DNA of 64,000 bases, from the NCBI GenBank assembly GCA_028287785.1, contig JAQBOZ010000019.1, forward strand, positions 62,001 to 126,000, in the 5' to 3' direction. A program made the position numbers and the translations under genes. Positions 17,760-26,372 of the stretch are shown in pieces. Under the pieces are notes generated by a model. The model worked only from the letters and a program-made list of their open reading frames with translations, had not been told where the DNA came from and searched no databases. This DNA is from Chlorobiota bacterium. Its GTDB lineage: Bacteria; Bacteroidota; Ignavibacteria; OLB7. Positions within the stretch are counted from its first letter, which is position 1; each line of letters opens with the position of its first letter.

Positions 17760-18497
17760 ATGATTGAGCTTAAAAATCTCTACAAGACATTCAGCTCCGA
17801 GTTGCGCCCCATGCGGGGAATCGATCTCACGGTCGAGACAGGGACCAACATGGTGGTGCTGGGACGTTCCGGCACCGGCAAGAGCGTGCTGCTGAAGAGC
17901 ATCGTGGGGCTGCTGATTCCGGATCGCGGGAGCATCAAGGTGGCGGGGACGGAGGTTGTCGGCGCCGATCCGAAGACGCTTCAGATGATCCGCAGGAAGG
18001 TGGGCTACGTGTTTCAGAGCGGCGCCCTCTACGACTCGCTGACGGTGGGAGAGAACCTGATGTTCCCTCTTCAGAAGACCCTGGGGATGAAGGGGCCGGA
18101 GGCGGTCGACAGGGTGATGCACTACCTGGAACGGGTGGGCCTCCCCGACAAGGTGAACAAGATGCCGAGCGAGCTTTCCGGCGGACAGCGGAAGCGCATA
18201 GGCGTTGCCCGGACGATTATCGTGGAGCCGGAGTACCTGCTGTACGACGAGCCCACGACCGGCCTTGATCCGGGAACCACGAAGGAGATCTCGGAGTTGA
18301 TCGTGCAGTTGCGGGATGATCTGGGGATCACCGGAATCGCCGTCACGCACGATCCCTACTGTCTCCATATTATCGCCGACAGGATCGCGTTTCTCGATGA
18401 GGGAAAGATCGTTTTCGAGGGGACGCCGGAGGAAGGCAAACATTCCGATATCGACTTCCTGAAGATCTTCTTCACCCTCGAAAGCTCGGCGGCGTAG
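17760..18497 (+). CDS. mlaF: MlaF-family ABC transporter ATP-binding protein
   Basis: This 245-residue ATPase has Walker A GRSGTGKSV at 35-43, Q-loop FQSGALYDSLTV near 85, signature LSGGQRKR at 139-146, Walker B LLYDEPTTGLD at 160-170 and the H-loop VTHD near 195. Sequence style (QSGALYDSLTVGENL, SGGQRKR) is that of the MlaF/Ttg2A lipid importer-exporter group. It couples ATP hydrolysis to lipid movement through MlaE in the inner membrane. The start follows the mlaE stop by seven bases. Confidence 0.94.
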   Translation: MIELKNLYKTFSSELRPMRGIDLTVETGTNMVVLGRSGTGKSVLLKSIVGLLIPDRGSIKVAGTEVVGADPKTLQMIRRKVGYVFQSGALYDSLTVGENLMFPLQKTLGMKGPEAVDRVMHYLERVGLPDKVNKMPSELSGGQRKRIGVARTIIVEPEYLLYDEPTTGLDPGTTKEISELIVQLRDDLGITGIAVTHDPYCLHIIADRIAFLDEGKIVFEGTPEEGKHSDIDFLKIFFTLESSAA

Positions 18498-18565
18498 CGG
18501 GATATCCCCTCCCCGCAATCGATCGATGATGATAATCCGTACAAAATCAACCTGATGGATGTGCA

Positions 18566-19708
18566 ATGCTTGACCCTAAGGATAACGCCAACATACAGCC
18601 CAGAACGGCAACCGATGCCCCCACGGAGGAATCGGTCGCGCCGCCGGAGAACAGCACCATCAATGAGGAGATGGTCACCGGGAAGGACCGTTCCAAACGG
18701 CTCTTTCGCGCCGGCGTCTTCACGATTACCGGCATTATCATCCTGATCATCGCGGTCTTCGCGATCGGCGGCAAGGAGAGCATGTTCAACAAGACCTTCG
18801 CCGTCTCCTCGAAATTCAAGATGGTGCAGGGGCTCCGCTCCGGGGCTCTGGTCACGATCAAGGGAATCAAGGTCGGGACCGTCAGCAACGTCGTGCTGCT
18901 GATGGACACCGGCTCCTATGTGCGCGTGGATATGGTCGTCGATGAGGACATGCACCCGTTCGTCCGCACCTCGACCGTCGCCTCCATAGCGCAGCAGGGG
19001 CTGATCGGCGACAAGGAGATCGAGCTGCTGATGGGGAACAACACCGCGCCGATGGTTCGCGATGGCGATACGATCAAGGCGGCCCCCCCCACCGACTACA
19101 CGGCCGTTCTGGATGACGCGCAGGTTGCCGTGAAGAACGCGGGCAACATCACCGCATCGCTCGATACGCTCTTTCTCCGCTTCCGGCGCGGCGAGGGAAC
19201 GCTCGGCAAATTCCTCACCGATGACGAGGCGTATATCGGCCTGACGAGGGTGACGCGATCGGCGGAACGCCTGATGAACGAGACAACGAACCAGCTTGCC
19301 GCGGTGACGACCACGCTGAACCGGGCCGCCGGCAACGTGGATGCCATCACGCTGGAGAGCAAGCAGCTTGTTGCCGATATCGGCAACGGCAAGGGAACCG
19401 TCGGCGCGCTGCTCTACGACCGGTCGCTGTACGACTCGCTGGAATCGCTCGCCGGAACGCTGAACCAGGCCGCGGGCTCCGCCGGATTCGCGGCGCGGGA
19501 GTTCGGCATCAACATGCGTGGACTCAGAAGCAGCTGGCTGGTGGGAGGACTGTTCAAGGGGGGTGAGGATGAAGAGCGGAACACAGCGACGCTGACGAAG
19601 GAACTGGAGATCAGAAGCGATGAGTTGCGGCGCCAGAAGGAGCTTCTCGACGAGCGCGAGCGGCAGTTGATGCAGCGCGAGCAGAAGGTATCGCAGAAAA
19701 TCAATTGA
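18566..19708 (+). CDS. mlaD: MlaD-like MCE-domain protein
   Basis: This 380-residue protein has a cytoplasmic N-terminal tail (1-47), one membrane helix (about 48-69) and an MCE domain (about 76-155, with VQGLRSGALVTIKGIKVGTV and LIGDKEIELL). A long helical region follows. The C-terminal coiled coil (about 330-380) is rich in E, R, K and Q. The MCE hexamer carries lipids from MlaE across the periplasm. The helical tail is longer than in E. coli MlaD and resembles Chlorobi/Bacteroidota and plant TGD2-like forms, possibly making a periplasmic tunnel. It lies 68 bases after mlaF. Confidence 0.9.
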   Translation: MLDPKDNANIQPRTATDAPTEESVAPPENSTINEEMVTGKDRSKRLFRAGVFTITGIIILIIAVFAIGGKESMFNKTFAVSSKFKMVQGLRSGALVTIKGIKVGTVSNVVLLMDTGSYVRVDMVVDEDMHPFVRTSTVASIAQQGLIGDKEIELLMGNNTAPMVRDGDTIKAAPPTDYTAVLDDAQVAVKNAGNITASLDTLFLRFRRGEGTLGKFLTDDEAYIGLTRVTRSAERLMNETTNQLAAVTTTLNRAAGNVDAITLESKQLVADIGNGKGTVGALLYDRSLYDSLESLAGTLNQAAGSAGFAAREFGINMRGLRSSWLVGGLFKGGEDEERNTATLTKELEIRSDELRRQKELLDERERQLMQREQKVSQKIN

Positions 19709-19781
19709 CAGATGGGGGATATCGGCCACGCAGGGGCGGTATCATGGGGGATGATCGTGATGGCGGGTGTGGCGATCATAT

Positions 19782-19888
19782 CGGTGGGCATGGCGCGGTC
19801 GGCGATGATCATATCGGTGGGCGCGGCGCGGTCGACGATGATCATATCGGTGGGCGCGGCACGGTCGGCGATGATCATATCGGTGGGC
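19782..19888 (+). repeat. 33-bp tandem repeat (three full copies plus partial ends)
   Basis: Units at 19782-19814, 19815-19847 and 19848-19880 share CGGTGGGC, then GCGGTCG and GATGATCATAT. A degenerate partial unit precedes them and a partial unit (to 19888) follows. Changes between units are few. The array starts about 70 bases after the mlaD stop and leads directly into a palindrome. It is not a CRISPR, because there are no unique spacers. Confidence 0.85.
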
Positions 19889-19917
19889 GTAGGGGCAAGT
19901 CTAAGACTTGCCCCTAC
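19889..19917. repeat. 29-bp perfect palindrome
   Basis: GTAGGGGCAAGTCT is followed by a single A and then its exact complement AGACTTGCCCCTAC. This odd-centred, perfect hairpin is typical of a mobile REP-like sequence. It lies between convergent genes (mlaD and the MFS gene), where it may act as a bidirectional transcription stop, although no U-tract is present. Confidence 0.75.
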
Positions 19918-19966
19918 TACAGACGCCACCACATGGCACGGCACACGCCACCACACCACACCGCAT

Positions 19967-21280
19967 CTACACCGACATCACGCGGACGGCGCGCCGGGGT
20001 TCCGGCAGACGAATGATCATCCCCAGCGCCATCAACGCCACCCCCCCCGTCATCACGTAGAGCCCCGTGTAGCCGATCAGATCGCGCAGACCACCGGCGA
20101 TCGCCGCCAGCCCCAGTGCCATCGCCAGCAGAGTGTTCATCAGCCCGATATACGTGGGCCGCTCCCCATCCGGGATGATCTCCAGAGCATAGTTGATCCC
20201 CCCCGTTCCCACGCCGGAATCCACCGCGGCGCTGGCGAAGAAGATGGCGCCGAACGTCCACGCCGGCAGCCCGAAGAGGCCAATCGCATAACCGAGCACC
20301 GCGGCGGAAACCAGCACCCCGAGCGCGCAGGCGACGATCAGAAGAATTCTGTTCCCGAGATTGTTGGAGAGATAGCTCCAGAGAAGATTGGCAACGATCA
20401 GCCCCCCGAACTCCCAGCTTATGAACGTCCCCATCTCCACCTCGCTGGCCCCCAGACGCTCGCGCGCGAAAAGCATATAGTAGGGGATGCCGGCAAACCA
20501 GAGCATCATCAGCCCCCGGAAAAGCACGAACCTGCGGAATGGACGGTTGGCGGCCAGAAGCGCCAGAGCGGTGGAGAACTGGGCGCGCATGCTTCGCTCG
20601 AGGGGGAGATCATCCTGCACCGGCTCCCGCTGCCGCGTGAACAGATAGAAGCTCCCGGCGATCAGCAGCGTCCCCGCCCCGAAGGCGATCATAAACGTGT
20701 AGGGAAATCCCCAGTTGGCGAAGACCGGCTTGATCACGTTGACGCCGAGATAGAGCCCCACCAGCCCGCTGAAAATCGCCCGCAGCCCGAAATAGCTCCC
20801 CCGGCGTTCCTTCGGGCAGGTCTTGGCGACGATCTCCATGAAGACCAGCCCCGCAAATCCTCCCGCGATGGAGAAGATGCCGTAGCCCAGCACGAACAGG
20901 ATCAGCGCAAGCCCCGGCGAGCTTGCGGCGACGAATGCCGCGGCCGTTGCCAGCAGCAGCCCTGCCACCCTGATAACCGCCGCCCAGCCGTAGAGGGCCA
21001 TCTTGCGGGGCTTGTGGACGATATATTTGGAGGCGATAAGCTGCGGCAGATGCCACCCGAGCGATTCGAAAAGGGCGGTCAGGGAGATGAGGATGCTCGG
21101 GGCGCCGAGCGAGGCCATGAAAACGGGGATGATCGTGGTGCGATTGAAGAACGAGAGGCCATTGTTATACAACACCCCATTGGCTACGCCAAGAGCGAAA
21201 TTCCTCTTGAAGTCGGCCCCCCTCTGGTCCCCCCGGCCGGCCGATCGGCCGGAGAGACGTGCGCGCAGGCGTTCGATCAT
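19967..21280 (-). CDS. MFS transporter
   Basis: This 437-residue membrane protein has about twelve predicted helices in two halves and a cytoplasmic loop around 215-235 (RQREPVQDD). The loop between the second and third helices carries basic residues (KPRKMALYGW), in line with the MFS motif A position. The style is that of uncharacterised Bacteroidota/Chlorobi MFS proteins. The substrate is unknown. It converges with mlaD across the palindrome and repeat array. The gene upstream on the same strand is the SRPBCC protein, with its stop about 65 bases before this start, so they may be co-transcribed. Confidence 0.85.
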   Translation of the reverse strand: MIERLRARLSGRSAGRGDQRGADFKRNFALGVANGVLYNNGLSFFNRTTIIPVFMASLGAPSILISLTALFESLGWHLPQLIASKYIVHKPRKMALYGWAAVIRVAGLLLATAAAFVAASSPGLALILFVLGYGIFSIAGGFAGLVFMEIVAKTCPKERRGSYFGLRAIFSGLVGLYLGVNVIKPVFANWGFPYTFMIAFGAGTLLIAGSFYLFTRQREPVQDDLPLERSMRAQFSTALALLAANRPFRRFVLFRGLMMLWFAGIPYYMLFARERLGASEVEMGTFISWEFGGLIVANLLWSYLSNNLGNRILLIVACALGVLVSAAVLGYAIGLFGLPAWTFGAIFFASAAVDSGVGTGGINYALEIIPDGERPTYIGLMNTLLAMALGLAAIAGGLRDLIGYTGLYVMTGGVALMALGMIIRLPEPRRAVRVMSV

Positions 21281-21345
21281 GCGGCAAACTTACGGCGGCG
21301 CCCGATACGCGCAGGCCGCCGAACTGTGACGGTCAGTGAGCGGGC

Positions 21346-22140
21346 CTACTTCCCCTGCGCCTCCGAGAGATCGCGGATATGCTCCATCACCCGAAGATGA
21401 ACGTTGCGGGTGATGCTGGTGGCCCAGATATCGAAATACCAGGCCGGGAATGCGTGCAGGAGATACCAGCTGTTGCCGGTGAGAGTTGTGGTGCCGTCGC
21501 CATTATCGGTCAGGATGAATTGACCGCGCTGCAGCGTGATATGCCCCATGATCTCCGGGTCCTCAGGCTGATGGATGATATCGAACGTCAGCCTGTGGTC
21601 GGGCTCGAACTCCGTCATCACCTCATCGAAGACCAGGCCGTTGTTGAAGATGCACTTCCGCCCCGCCCCCTTCCGATACCCCTCCACCGTGGTGCTGGCC
21701 GGCATCGGCAGGCCGATTCTGAAGAACCAGAACGATGGCGCGCGCCTGATCTCCGGGAACGCCACCACATGCCGCCAGACCTCCGATGGGGACGCGTGGA
21801 TGAGGATCGTATCCCCCACCATCGTCCGATGATAGTGGGGCGACATCAGATCGAGAAACATGAAGAGGGCGATGACCGCGACCAGGCTTACGTTCAGGGC
21901 GGTCTTGTCGCGCTTGAACAGCAGTTTGCCGATCCAGGTGCCGGCCGCCATCAGCGCCAGCACGAGCGGGGCGATGATCAGCAGGCAGAAGACCCCCTCG
22001 CCGAGCAGAAAGGAGATCACGATCACCACGACGCCGAAATTCGCGCAGGTCCAGCCTATCAGTCGCCAGACGGTCAGATCAGCCTTCCGCCATCCGTACA
22101 CGGCGGCAAGGCCCATGACGAAGGGGATCAGAGCGCCCAT
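21346..22140 (-). CDS. Membrane-anchored SRPBCC (polyketide cyclase/START-like) protein, N-terminus broken by frameshift
   Basis: The open part is 264 residues. Three hydrophobic segments (about 1-16, 29-65 and 78-98) are followed by a START/Bet v 1-like SRPBCC domain (about 105-255: ILIHASPSEVWRHVVAFPEI, GLVFDEVMTEFEPDHRLTF, TTTLTGNSWYLLHAFPAWY), which binds hydrophobic ligands in this superfamily. The in-frame start at 22140 lies inside a membrane region and has no ribosome site. The frame continues upstream without a start codon to a stop near 22240. A neighbouring frame supplies a plausible N-terminus (see 22141-22321). Confidence 0.75.
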   Translation of the reverse strand: MGALIPFVMGLAAVYGWRKADLTVWRLIGWTCANFGVVVIVISFLLGEGVFCLLIIAPLVLALMAAGTWIGKLLFKRDKTALNVSLVAVIALFMFLDLMSPHYHRTMVGDTILIHASPSEVWRHVVAFPEIRRAPSFWFFRIGLPMPASTTVEGYRKGAGRKCIFNNGLVFDEVMTEFEPDHRLTFDIIHQPEDPEIMGHITLQRGQFILTDNGDGTTTLTGNSWYLLHAFPAWYFDIWATSITRNVHLRVMEHIRDLSEAQGK

Positions 22141-22321
22141 TGTCGTGGTCAGGATCGAGGGCGTGTTCCCCCTGCCGGCAAGGTTGGCAAGGCCGGCGCC
22201 CGCGACGCCAACCAGCAGGCAATAGGCCAGACCGAATCAGATAGGTAATGCCATCATTCCTTGGTGGGGGCGTATCGATATCATCGTCATCATCAAGGCC
22301 GCCTCTGGAGAAATCGCTCAT
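22141..22321 (-). other. Displaced N-terminal segment of the SRPBCC gene
   Basis: From the ATG at 22321 a frame reads MSDFSRGGLDDDDDIDTPPP and then GITYLI, but it continues wrongly into Arg/Pro-rich nonsense. If one of the two adjacent A bases at 22235-22236 (plus strand) is omitted, the frame joins the SRPBCC ORF. It then gives GITYLIGLAYCLLVGVAGAG, an ideal membrane helix. The intact gene would be 21346-22321, 324 residues. The lesion is either a recent mutation or a sequencing error. Confidence 0.7.
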
Positions 22322-22519
22322 GGCTCTGCCGTGGCTTGTGTATGAAGTTGCCGGTTCCGCAAGATAGCGATCCCCGGACGTTCGCGGAGATGATATCGGG
22401 ACGCAATCATCAGCCGATCGTTCGCTCCCCCTCTTGCGTCATGTGGCCTCCCTCTCCTATCTTCCATGCAATTCAATGACACGCCTGTTGTAATGGCTAC
22501 CAATCAAAGCTGAATCGAG

Positions 22520-22559
22520 CAGGGCAATGAGCGTGTACAGGCGTGCGCTCAACGCCCTG
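22520..22559 (+). promoter_or_regulatory. Leader stem-loop upstream of thrS
   Basis: CAGGGC (22520-22525) pairs with GCCCTG (22554-22559), and TGAGCG (22528-22533) with CGCTCA (22546-22551). The two stems are separated by an AA/AC internal loop and capped by a 12-base loop. The structure ends 28 bases before the chosen thrS ATG. In E. coli a leader hairpin resembling the tRNA-Thr anticodon arm is bound by ThrRS to repress its own translation; a similar role here is an inference. Confidence 0.45.
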
Positions 22560-22587
22560 TTTGCATTTCAGACAGCGACCAACGGAT

Positions 22588-24609
22588 ATGATTCGCATAA
22601 CACTACCCAACGGCGATGCCCGCGAGTACGAGAGCGGAGTTACCGGCATGGAGATCGCCGGCTCCATCTCGCAGGGCCTTGCCCGCGAAGCGCTCGGCAT
22701 CTTCGTCAACGACCAGCCCTACGATCTGAGCCGCCCGATCACCGAGGACGCCCACATCCGCCTTGTCACGTTCAACGATGATGAGGGGAAGGCGATCTTC
22801 TGGCATTCCTCCGCCCACCTTATGGCCGAGGCGATCGAGGCGATCTACCCCGGCACGAAGTTCGGCATCGGCCCGCCGGTGGAAAACGGCTTCTACTACG
22901 ACATGGATATCGCCGGAGGCCACGCGCTGACCCCGGAGGACCTTGCCGCGGTCGAGAAGAAGATGGCCGAGCTGGCGAAGCAGGACAACGCGTTCGAGCG
23001 CGTGCCGATAACGTGGGATGATGCCGTGGCATACTTCCGCGAGAAGGGAGATCAGTACAAGCTGGAACTGCTGGAGGAGTTCAAGGATCGCGAGATCACC
23101 CTCTACCGCCAGGGGAAGTTCACTGATCTCTGCCGCGGCACGCATATCCCCTCCACCGGACGGATCAAGGCGCTGAAGCTCACCGCCGTCTCCGCCGCCT
23201 ACTGGCGCGGCGACCAGAAACGGCAGCAGCTCCAGCGCGTCTACGGCGTCACCTTTCCAAAGAAGGCGCTGCTCGACGAGCACCTTACGATGCTCGAAGA
23301 GGCCAAGAAACGGGACCACAGGAGAATCGGGCGCGAGCTGGATCTCTTCATCATCACGCCGACCGTCGGACAGGGGCTTCCGCTCTGGCTTCCGAAAGGG
23401 ACGGTGCTGCGGGAGACGCTGGAGAACTTCCTCCGCGGCGAGCAGCGGAAACGCGGCTATTCCCCGGTCGTGACGCCGCATATCGGCAACCTGGATCTCT
23501 ATCGCACCAGCGGGCACTACCCGTACTATGCCGAGAGCCAGTTTACGCCGATCAAGCTGGAGGAGGATGAGGAGTATCTTCTGAAGCCGATGAACTGCCC
23601 GCATCACTGCCAGATCTACGCCAGCCGGCCGCGGAGCTACCGCGATCTGCCGCTGCGCCTGGCGGAGTTCGGAACGGTGTACCGCTACGAGAAATCGGGA
23701 CAGCTCAACGGCCTTACCCGCGTCAGAAGCTTTACGGTCGATGACGCGCATCTCTTCATCCGCCCCGATCAGGTGAACGCCGAGATGCGGAGCGTGCTGG
23801 ACCTGATCAAGTTCGTGATGAGCGTCCTCGGCTTCGCCGACTTCAAGGTGCGCCTCTCCTTCCGCGATCCGGAGAACAAGGAGAAGTACGTGGGCGCCGA
23901 TGAGCTGTGGGAGACGGCCGAGCAGGCGATTCAGGAGGTGGCTGAGGCGGCCGGCCTGGATTACACGATCGGCATCGGCGAGGCGGCGTTCTACGGGCCG
24001 AAGATCGACTTCATGGTGCGCGATGCCATCGGCCGGCAGTGGCAGCTTGGAACGGTGCAGCTGGACTACAACCTGCCGAACCGCTTCAACCTGGAATACA
24101 CCGGGCAGGATGGCGCCAAGCATCGCCCGGTGATGATCCACCGCGCGCCGTTCGGATCGCTGGAGCGTTTCATCGGCGTGCTGATCGAGCACTACGCGGG
24201 CAACTTCCCGTTCTGGCTGGCGCCCGTGCAGGCGATCATCCTCCCGATCTCCGAAAACTATCTGGACTACGCGATGAAGGTGAAGGCCCGTCTCTACGAA
24301 GCCGGATTCCGCGTGGAAGTGGATGAACGGAATGAGAAGATCGGCTACAAGATCCGCGAGGCGGAGTTGCAGAAGATCCCCTACATGCTGATCGTCGGCG
24401 AACAGGAGCAGGCAACCGGCTCCGCCGCGGTCCGCGTGCATGGCGAGGGGGACAGGGGAAAGCAGTCGATCGAGGAGATCATCGTGGAGTTCATCGATCA
24501 GAACGATACTGTGCGGATAGCCAACTCCGCGATGGCGGCCATGGCTCCATCGGTGGAGATCAGCGACGATACGGCGATCGAACACGCGGTGCCGGACGCA
24601 CGCGAGTAG
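22588..24609 (+). CDS. thrS: Threonyl-tRNA synthetase
   Basis: This 673-residue class II synthetase starts at the ATG at 22588 (MIRITLPNGD). An upstream in-frame ATG at 22543 lies inside the leader hairpin and is less likely. Domains: TGS (1-65), the ThrRS/AlaRS editing domain with HSSAHLMAEA near 74 and TDLCRGTHIP near 181, the catalytic core with LWLPKGTVLRETLE, MNCPHHCQIY near 336 (zinc-binding Cys), motif 2 RLAEFGTVYRYEKSG, motif 3 PVMIHRAPFGSLERFIG, and an anticodon-binding C-terminus. It charges tRNA-Thr in the cytosol. Length is close to the usual 640, with an acidic C-terminal extension of about 25 residues. Confidence 0.97.
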   Translation: MIRITLPNGDAREYESGVTGMEIAGSISQGLAREALGIFVNDQPYDLSRPITEDAHIRLVTFNDDEGKAIFWHSSAHLMAEAIEAIYPGTKFGIGPPVENGFYYDMDIAGGHALTPEDLAAVEKKMAELAKQDNAFERVPITWDDAVAYFREKGDQYKLELLEEFKDREITLYRQGKFTDLCRGTHIPSTGRIKALKLTAVSAAYWRGDQKRQQLQRVYGVTFPKKALLDEHLTMLEEAKKRDHRRIGRELDLFIITPTVGQGLPLWLPKGTVLRETLENFLRGEQRKRGYSPVVTPHIGNLDLYRTSGHYPYYAESQFTPIKLEEDEEYLLKPMNCPHHCQIYASRPRSYRDLPLRLAEFGTVYRYEKSGQLNGLTRVRSFTVDDAHLFIRPDQVNAEMRSVLDLIKFVMSVLGFADFKVRLSFRDPENKEKYVGADELWETAEQAIQEVAEAAGLDYTIGIGEAAFYGPKIDFMVRDAIGRQWQLGTVQLDYNLPNRFNLEYTGQDGAKHRPVMIHRAPFGSLERFIGVLIEHYAGNFPFWLAPVQAIILPISENYLDYAMKVKARLYEAGFRVEVDERNEKIGYKIREAELQKIPYMLIVGEQEQATGSAAVRVHGEGDRGKQSIEEIIVEFIDQNDTVRIANSAMAAMAPSVEISDDTAIEHAVPDARE

Positions 24610-24631
24610 AAATCGTCAACGACAAACCCAT

Positions 24632-24668
24632 GACGGGGGCCTGTCAGACAGGGCCCCCGTCCCGTTTT
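24632..24668 (+). terminator. Intrinsic terminator of thrS
   Basis: ACGGGGGCC-TGTC pairs with GACA-G-GGCCCCCGT with one bulged G, then CCCGTTTT. It is a strong GC hairpin about 22 bases after the thrS stop, with a short U-tract. Confidence 0.75.
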
Positions 24669-24740
24669 CCGGGACACCAACTGCACCAGGTATGATTGTG
24701 TCCTGAACCGCACCAACAATCATATGCCGGAGATCAGCTT

Positions 24741-25253
24741 ATGAATCCCGTTATCGAAACGCCACGCCTGCTGCTCAGAGAATTCACACGTGAGGATATC
24801 GACGATCTCCACGCAATCGTCTCCGATCCGATCACGATGAAGTTCTACCCGGGCCCGCTCACGCGTCAGCAGGCGATCGACTGGATTGAACGGAGCATGG
24901 CAAGCTATGCGGAACATGGCTTCGGACGATGGGGGACGATCGAGAAATCGAGCGGGACGATGATCGGCCATTGCGGCATCATCAACGCCACGGTGGACGG
25001 ACGGGATGTGATCGATATCGGCTATATCATCACCCACCCCCTTCACGGGCTTGGCTACGCAACGGAGGCCGCCGCCGCGGTGCGGGATCATGCTTTCGGG
25101 GCACTGGAAATCCCCGCCATCCACGCCAACATGGCGCAGGATCATCATGCCTCCAGCCGGGTGGCCGAGAAGATCGGCATGACCCGGATCGGCGAGTTTC
25201 TGAACGCGCGCAACAGGGATTTACCGACGTTTCTGTACGAACTGCGCCGCTAA
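24741..25253 (+). CDS. GNAT-family N-acetyltransferase (RimJ/RimL type)
   Basis: About 170 residues from the ATG at 24741, which has GGAGAT eight bases upstream. The pattern ETPRLLLREFTREDIDDL at 6-23 and the acetyl-CoA region HPLHGLGYATEAAAAVRDHAF near 95-115, followed by N-x-A-S-x-R-V-x-E-K-x-G-M, identify the Acetyltransf_3 (RimJ/RimL-like) subgroup. These enzymes acetylate N-terminal amines of proteins or small metabolites; the substrate is not predictable. It is a single gene after the thrS terminator, convergent with a small hydrophilic ORF. Confidence 0.9.
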   Translation: MNPVIETPRLLLREFTREDIDDLHAIVSDPITMKFYPGPLTRQQAIDWIERSMASYAEHGFGRWGTIEKSSGTMIGHCGIINATVDGRDVIDIGYIITHPLHGLGYATEAAAAVRDHAFGALEIPAIHANMAQDHHASSRVAEKIGMTRIGEFLNARNRDLPTFLYELRR

Positions 25254-25259
25254 CACCGC

Positions 25260-25544
25260 TTACTGCCGGAATATCCCGCTGTTCAGGATATCCTGCACCT
25301 TGTCCTCGATGCTCTCGGAGTTCGCCGGCATATGCTCATCCAGCGAATCGGCAGGATCGCCCAGGAGTTCCTGATCGGCATCGATCCCCCCCTCGCGGAT
25401 ATCGTGCCCCAGCCTTGTATCGAGCTCGTTGTTGGCGTCGGCAACCTCTTCCGCCCGCCGTTCTTCCCGGCTCGGCGCGCGATCCGCCTTGCTCCCGTCC
25501 TTCATATCTTTGTCGCGGTTCGATTCGTTCTCTGCGGTTTCCAT
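25260..25544 (-). CDS. Small hydrophilic protein of unknown function
   Basis: 94 residues from the ATG at 25544, chosen because GGAG lies seven bases upstream; the longer frame to 25595 lacks a site. The protein is highly charged and probably disordered (many Glu, Asp, Arg and Lys; no Cys), with a short helical C-terminus (SIEDKVQDILNSGIFRQ). Composition resembles stress-related or general hydrophilic proteins, but no family is recognised. Confidence 0.6.
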   Translation of the reverse strand: METAENESNRDKDMKDGSKADRAPSREERRAEEVADANNELDTRLGHDIREGGIDADQELLGDPADSLDEHMPANSESIEDKVQDILNSGIFRQ

Positions 25545-25610
25545 GGTTTTACTCCGTTGAATAATCAGGATATCATGGTGGCAATTCCGTGCCATTGATC
25601 ACCAACCAAT

Positions 25611-25660
25611 GCGCGGGGCTATGCTCCACGCGCCAGGGATCACGCCCCTCCGGGGCCTGC
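25611..25660 (+). repeat. Dispersed GC-rich repeat type A, copy 1
   Basis: GCGCGGGGC...CACGCGCCAGGGAT followed by ACGCCCCTCCGGGGCCTG matches the type A consensus (hairpin GCGCGGGGC-GAT-GCCCCGCGC, then CAGGGATT and GCCCCTCCGGGGCTTG). It supplies spurious codons at the front of the downstream ORF. Confidence 0.7.
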
Positions 25661-25722
25661 GGAACAGTCTGCCAGGGCGGCCCGGCGTTTACGGGCATCA
25701 TTCATTCGCATACGGGGGGATA

Positions 25723-26280
25723 TTGACCAGCTATCAGGATTCGATACTCTTCGAGGAGGAGCAGCAGATACGCCAGCCGTGGATCTGGATGCTGATGCTT
25801 CCCATCTCCATCACATCGCTCGGGACCGCCTGTCTGGCCGCCTATCGTCAGCTTTACCGGGGCATTCCCTTCGGCGATCATCCCATGACCGATGCCGGGC
25901 TGATCGTCTTTATCGCCGTGCTTCTGATCATCACATTCGGCCTTCCCCTGCTGGTCTACAAAACGAATCTCCATGTCATCGTCGATCCGGAGAGGCTGCA
26001 TGTGGATTATTACCCGTTCACCCACAAGCATATCCCGCTGAAGGATATCGTAAGCTGGGAGGCGGTGACGTACCGGCCGATCGCCGAATATGGCGGCTGG
26101 GGGCTGCGCTATGCCAGCGGCAAGGGATGGGCCTATACGGTGCGGGGAGACGCGGGGGTACGGCTGGAGTTGAGCAACGGAAAGCGGAAACTGATAGGAT
26201 CGCAACGCGCCGAGGAGCTGAAGGAGGCGCTCGATCAGGCAAAGGGGATCGCTGATGATCCCCCGGAGCATACACGATGA
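25723..26280 (+). CDS. DUF6141-like membrane protein
   Basis: About 185 residues from a TTG at 25723 behind a G-rich stretch. In-frame ATGs at 25609 and 25621 lie in a dispersed repeat and are rejected. It has two membrane helices (about 17-37 and 60-80). The soluble region has [19 protein letters not shown], then [20 protein letters not shown] and [13 protein letters not shown]. These conserved stretches match my memory of the DUF6141 family, a PH-like domain. No function is known. The stop overlaps the frame that leads into msrB. Confidence 0.75.
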   Translation: MTSYQDSILFEEEQQIRQPWIWMLMLPISITSLGTACLAAYRQLYRGIPFGDHPMTDAGLIVFIAVLLIITFGLPLLVYKTNLHVIVDPERLHVDYYPFTHKHIPLKDIVSWEAVTYRPIAEYGGWGLRYASGKGWAYTVRGDAGVRLELSNGKRKLIGSQRAEELKEALDQAKGIADDPPEHTR

Positions 26281-26372
26281 CCGGTTACGCCGCGTCTTCG
26301 GGGAACGCACGAGCCGGGCTCCGCCATTCGGCGCGAACGGCGGCTCACATCCCGAAATCAATGTCTGGAACG

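Noticed and set aside
19782-19888. Possible CRISPR-like array
   Set aside because: Units are contiguous, with no unique spacers and no cas genes.
19712-21400. 562-codon plus-strand ORF beginning with repeated ISVGAARSTMI
   Set aside because: Its start is the 33-bp tandem repeat and the rest is antisense to the MFS gene.
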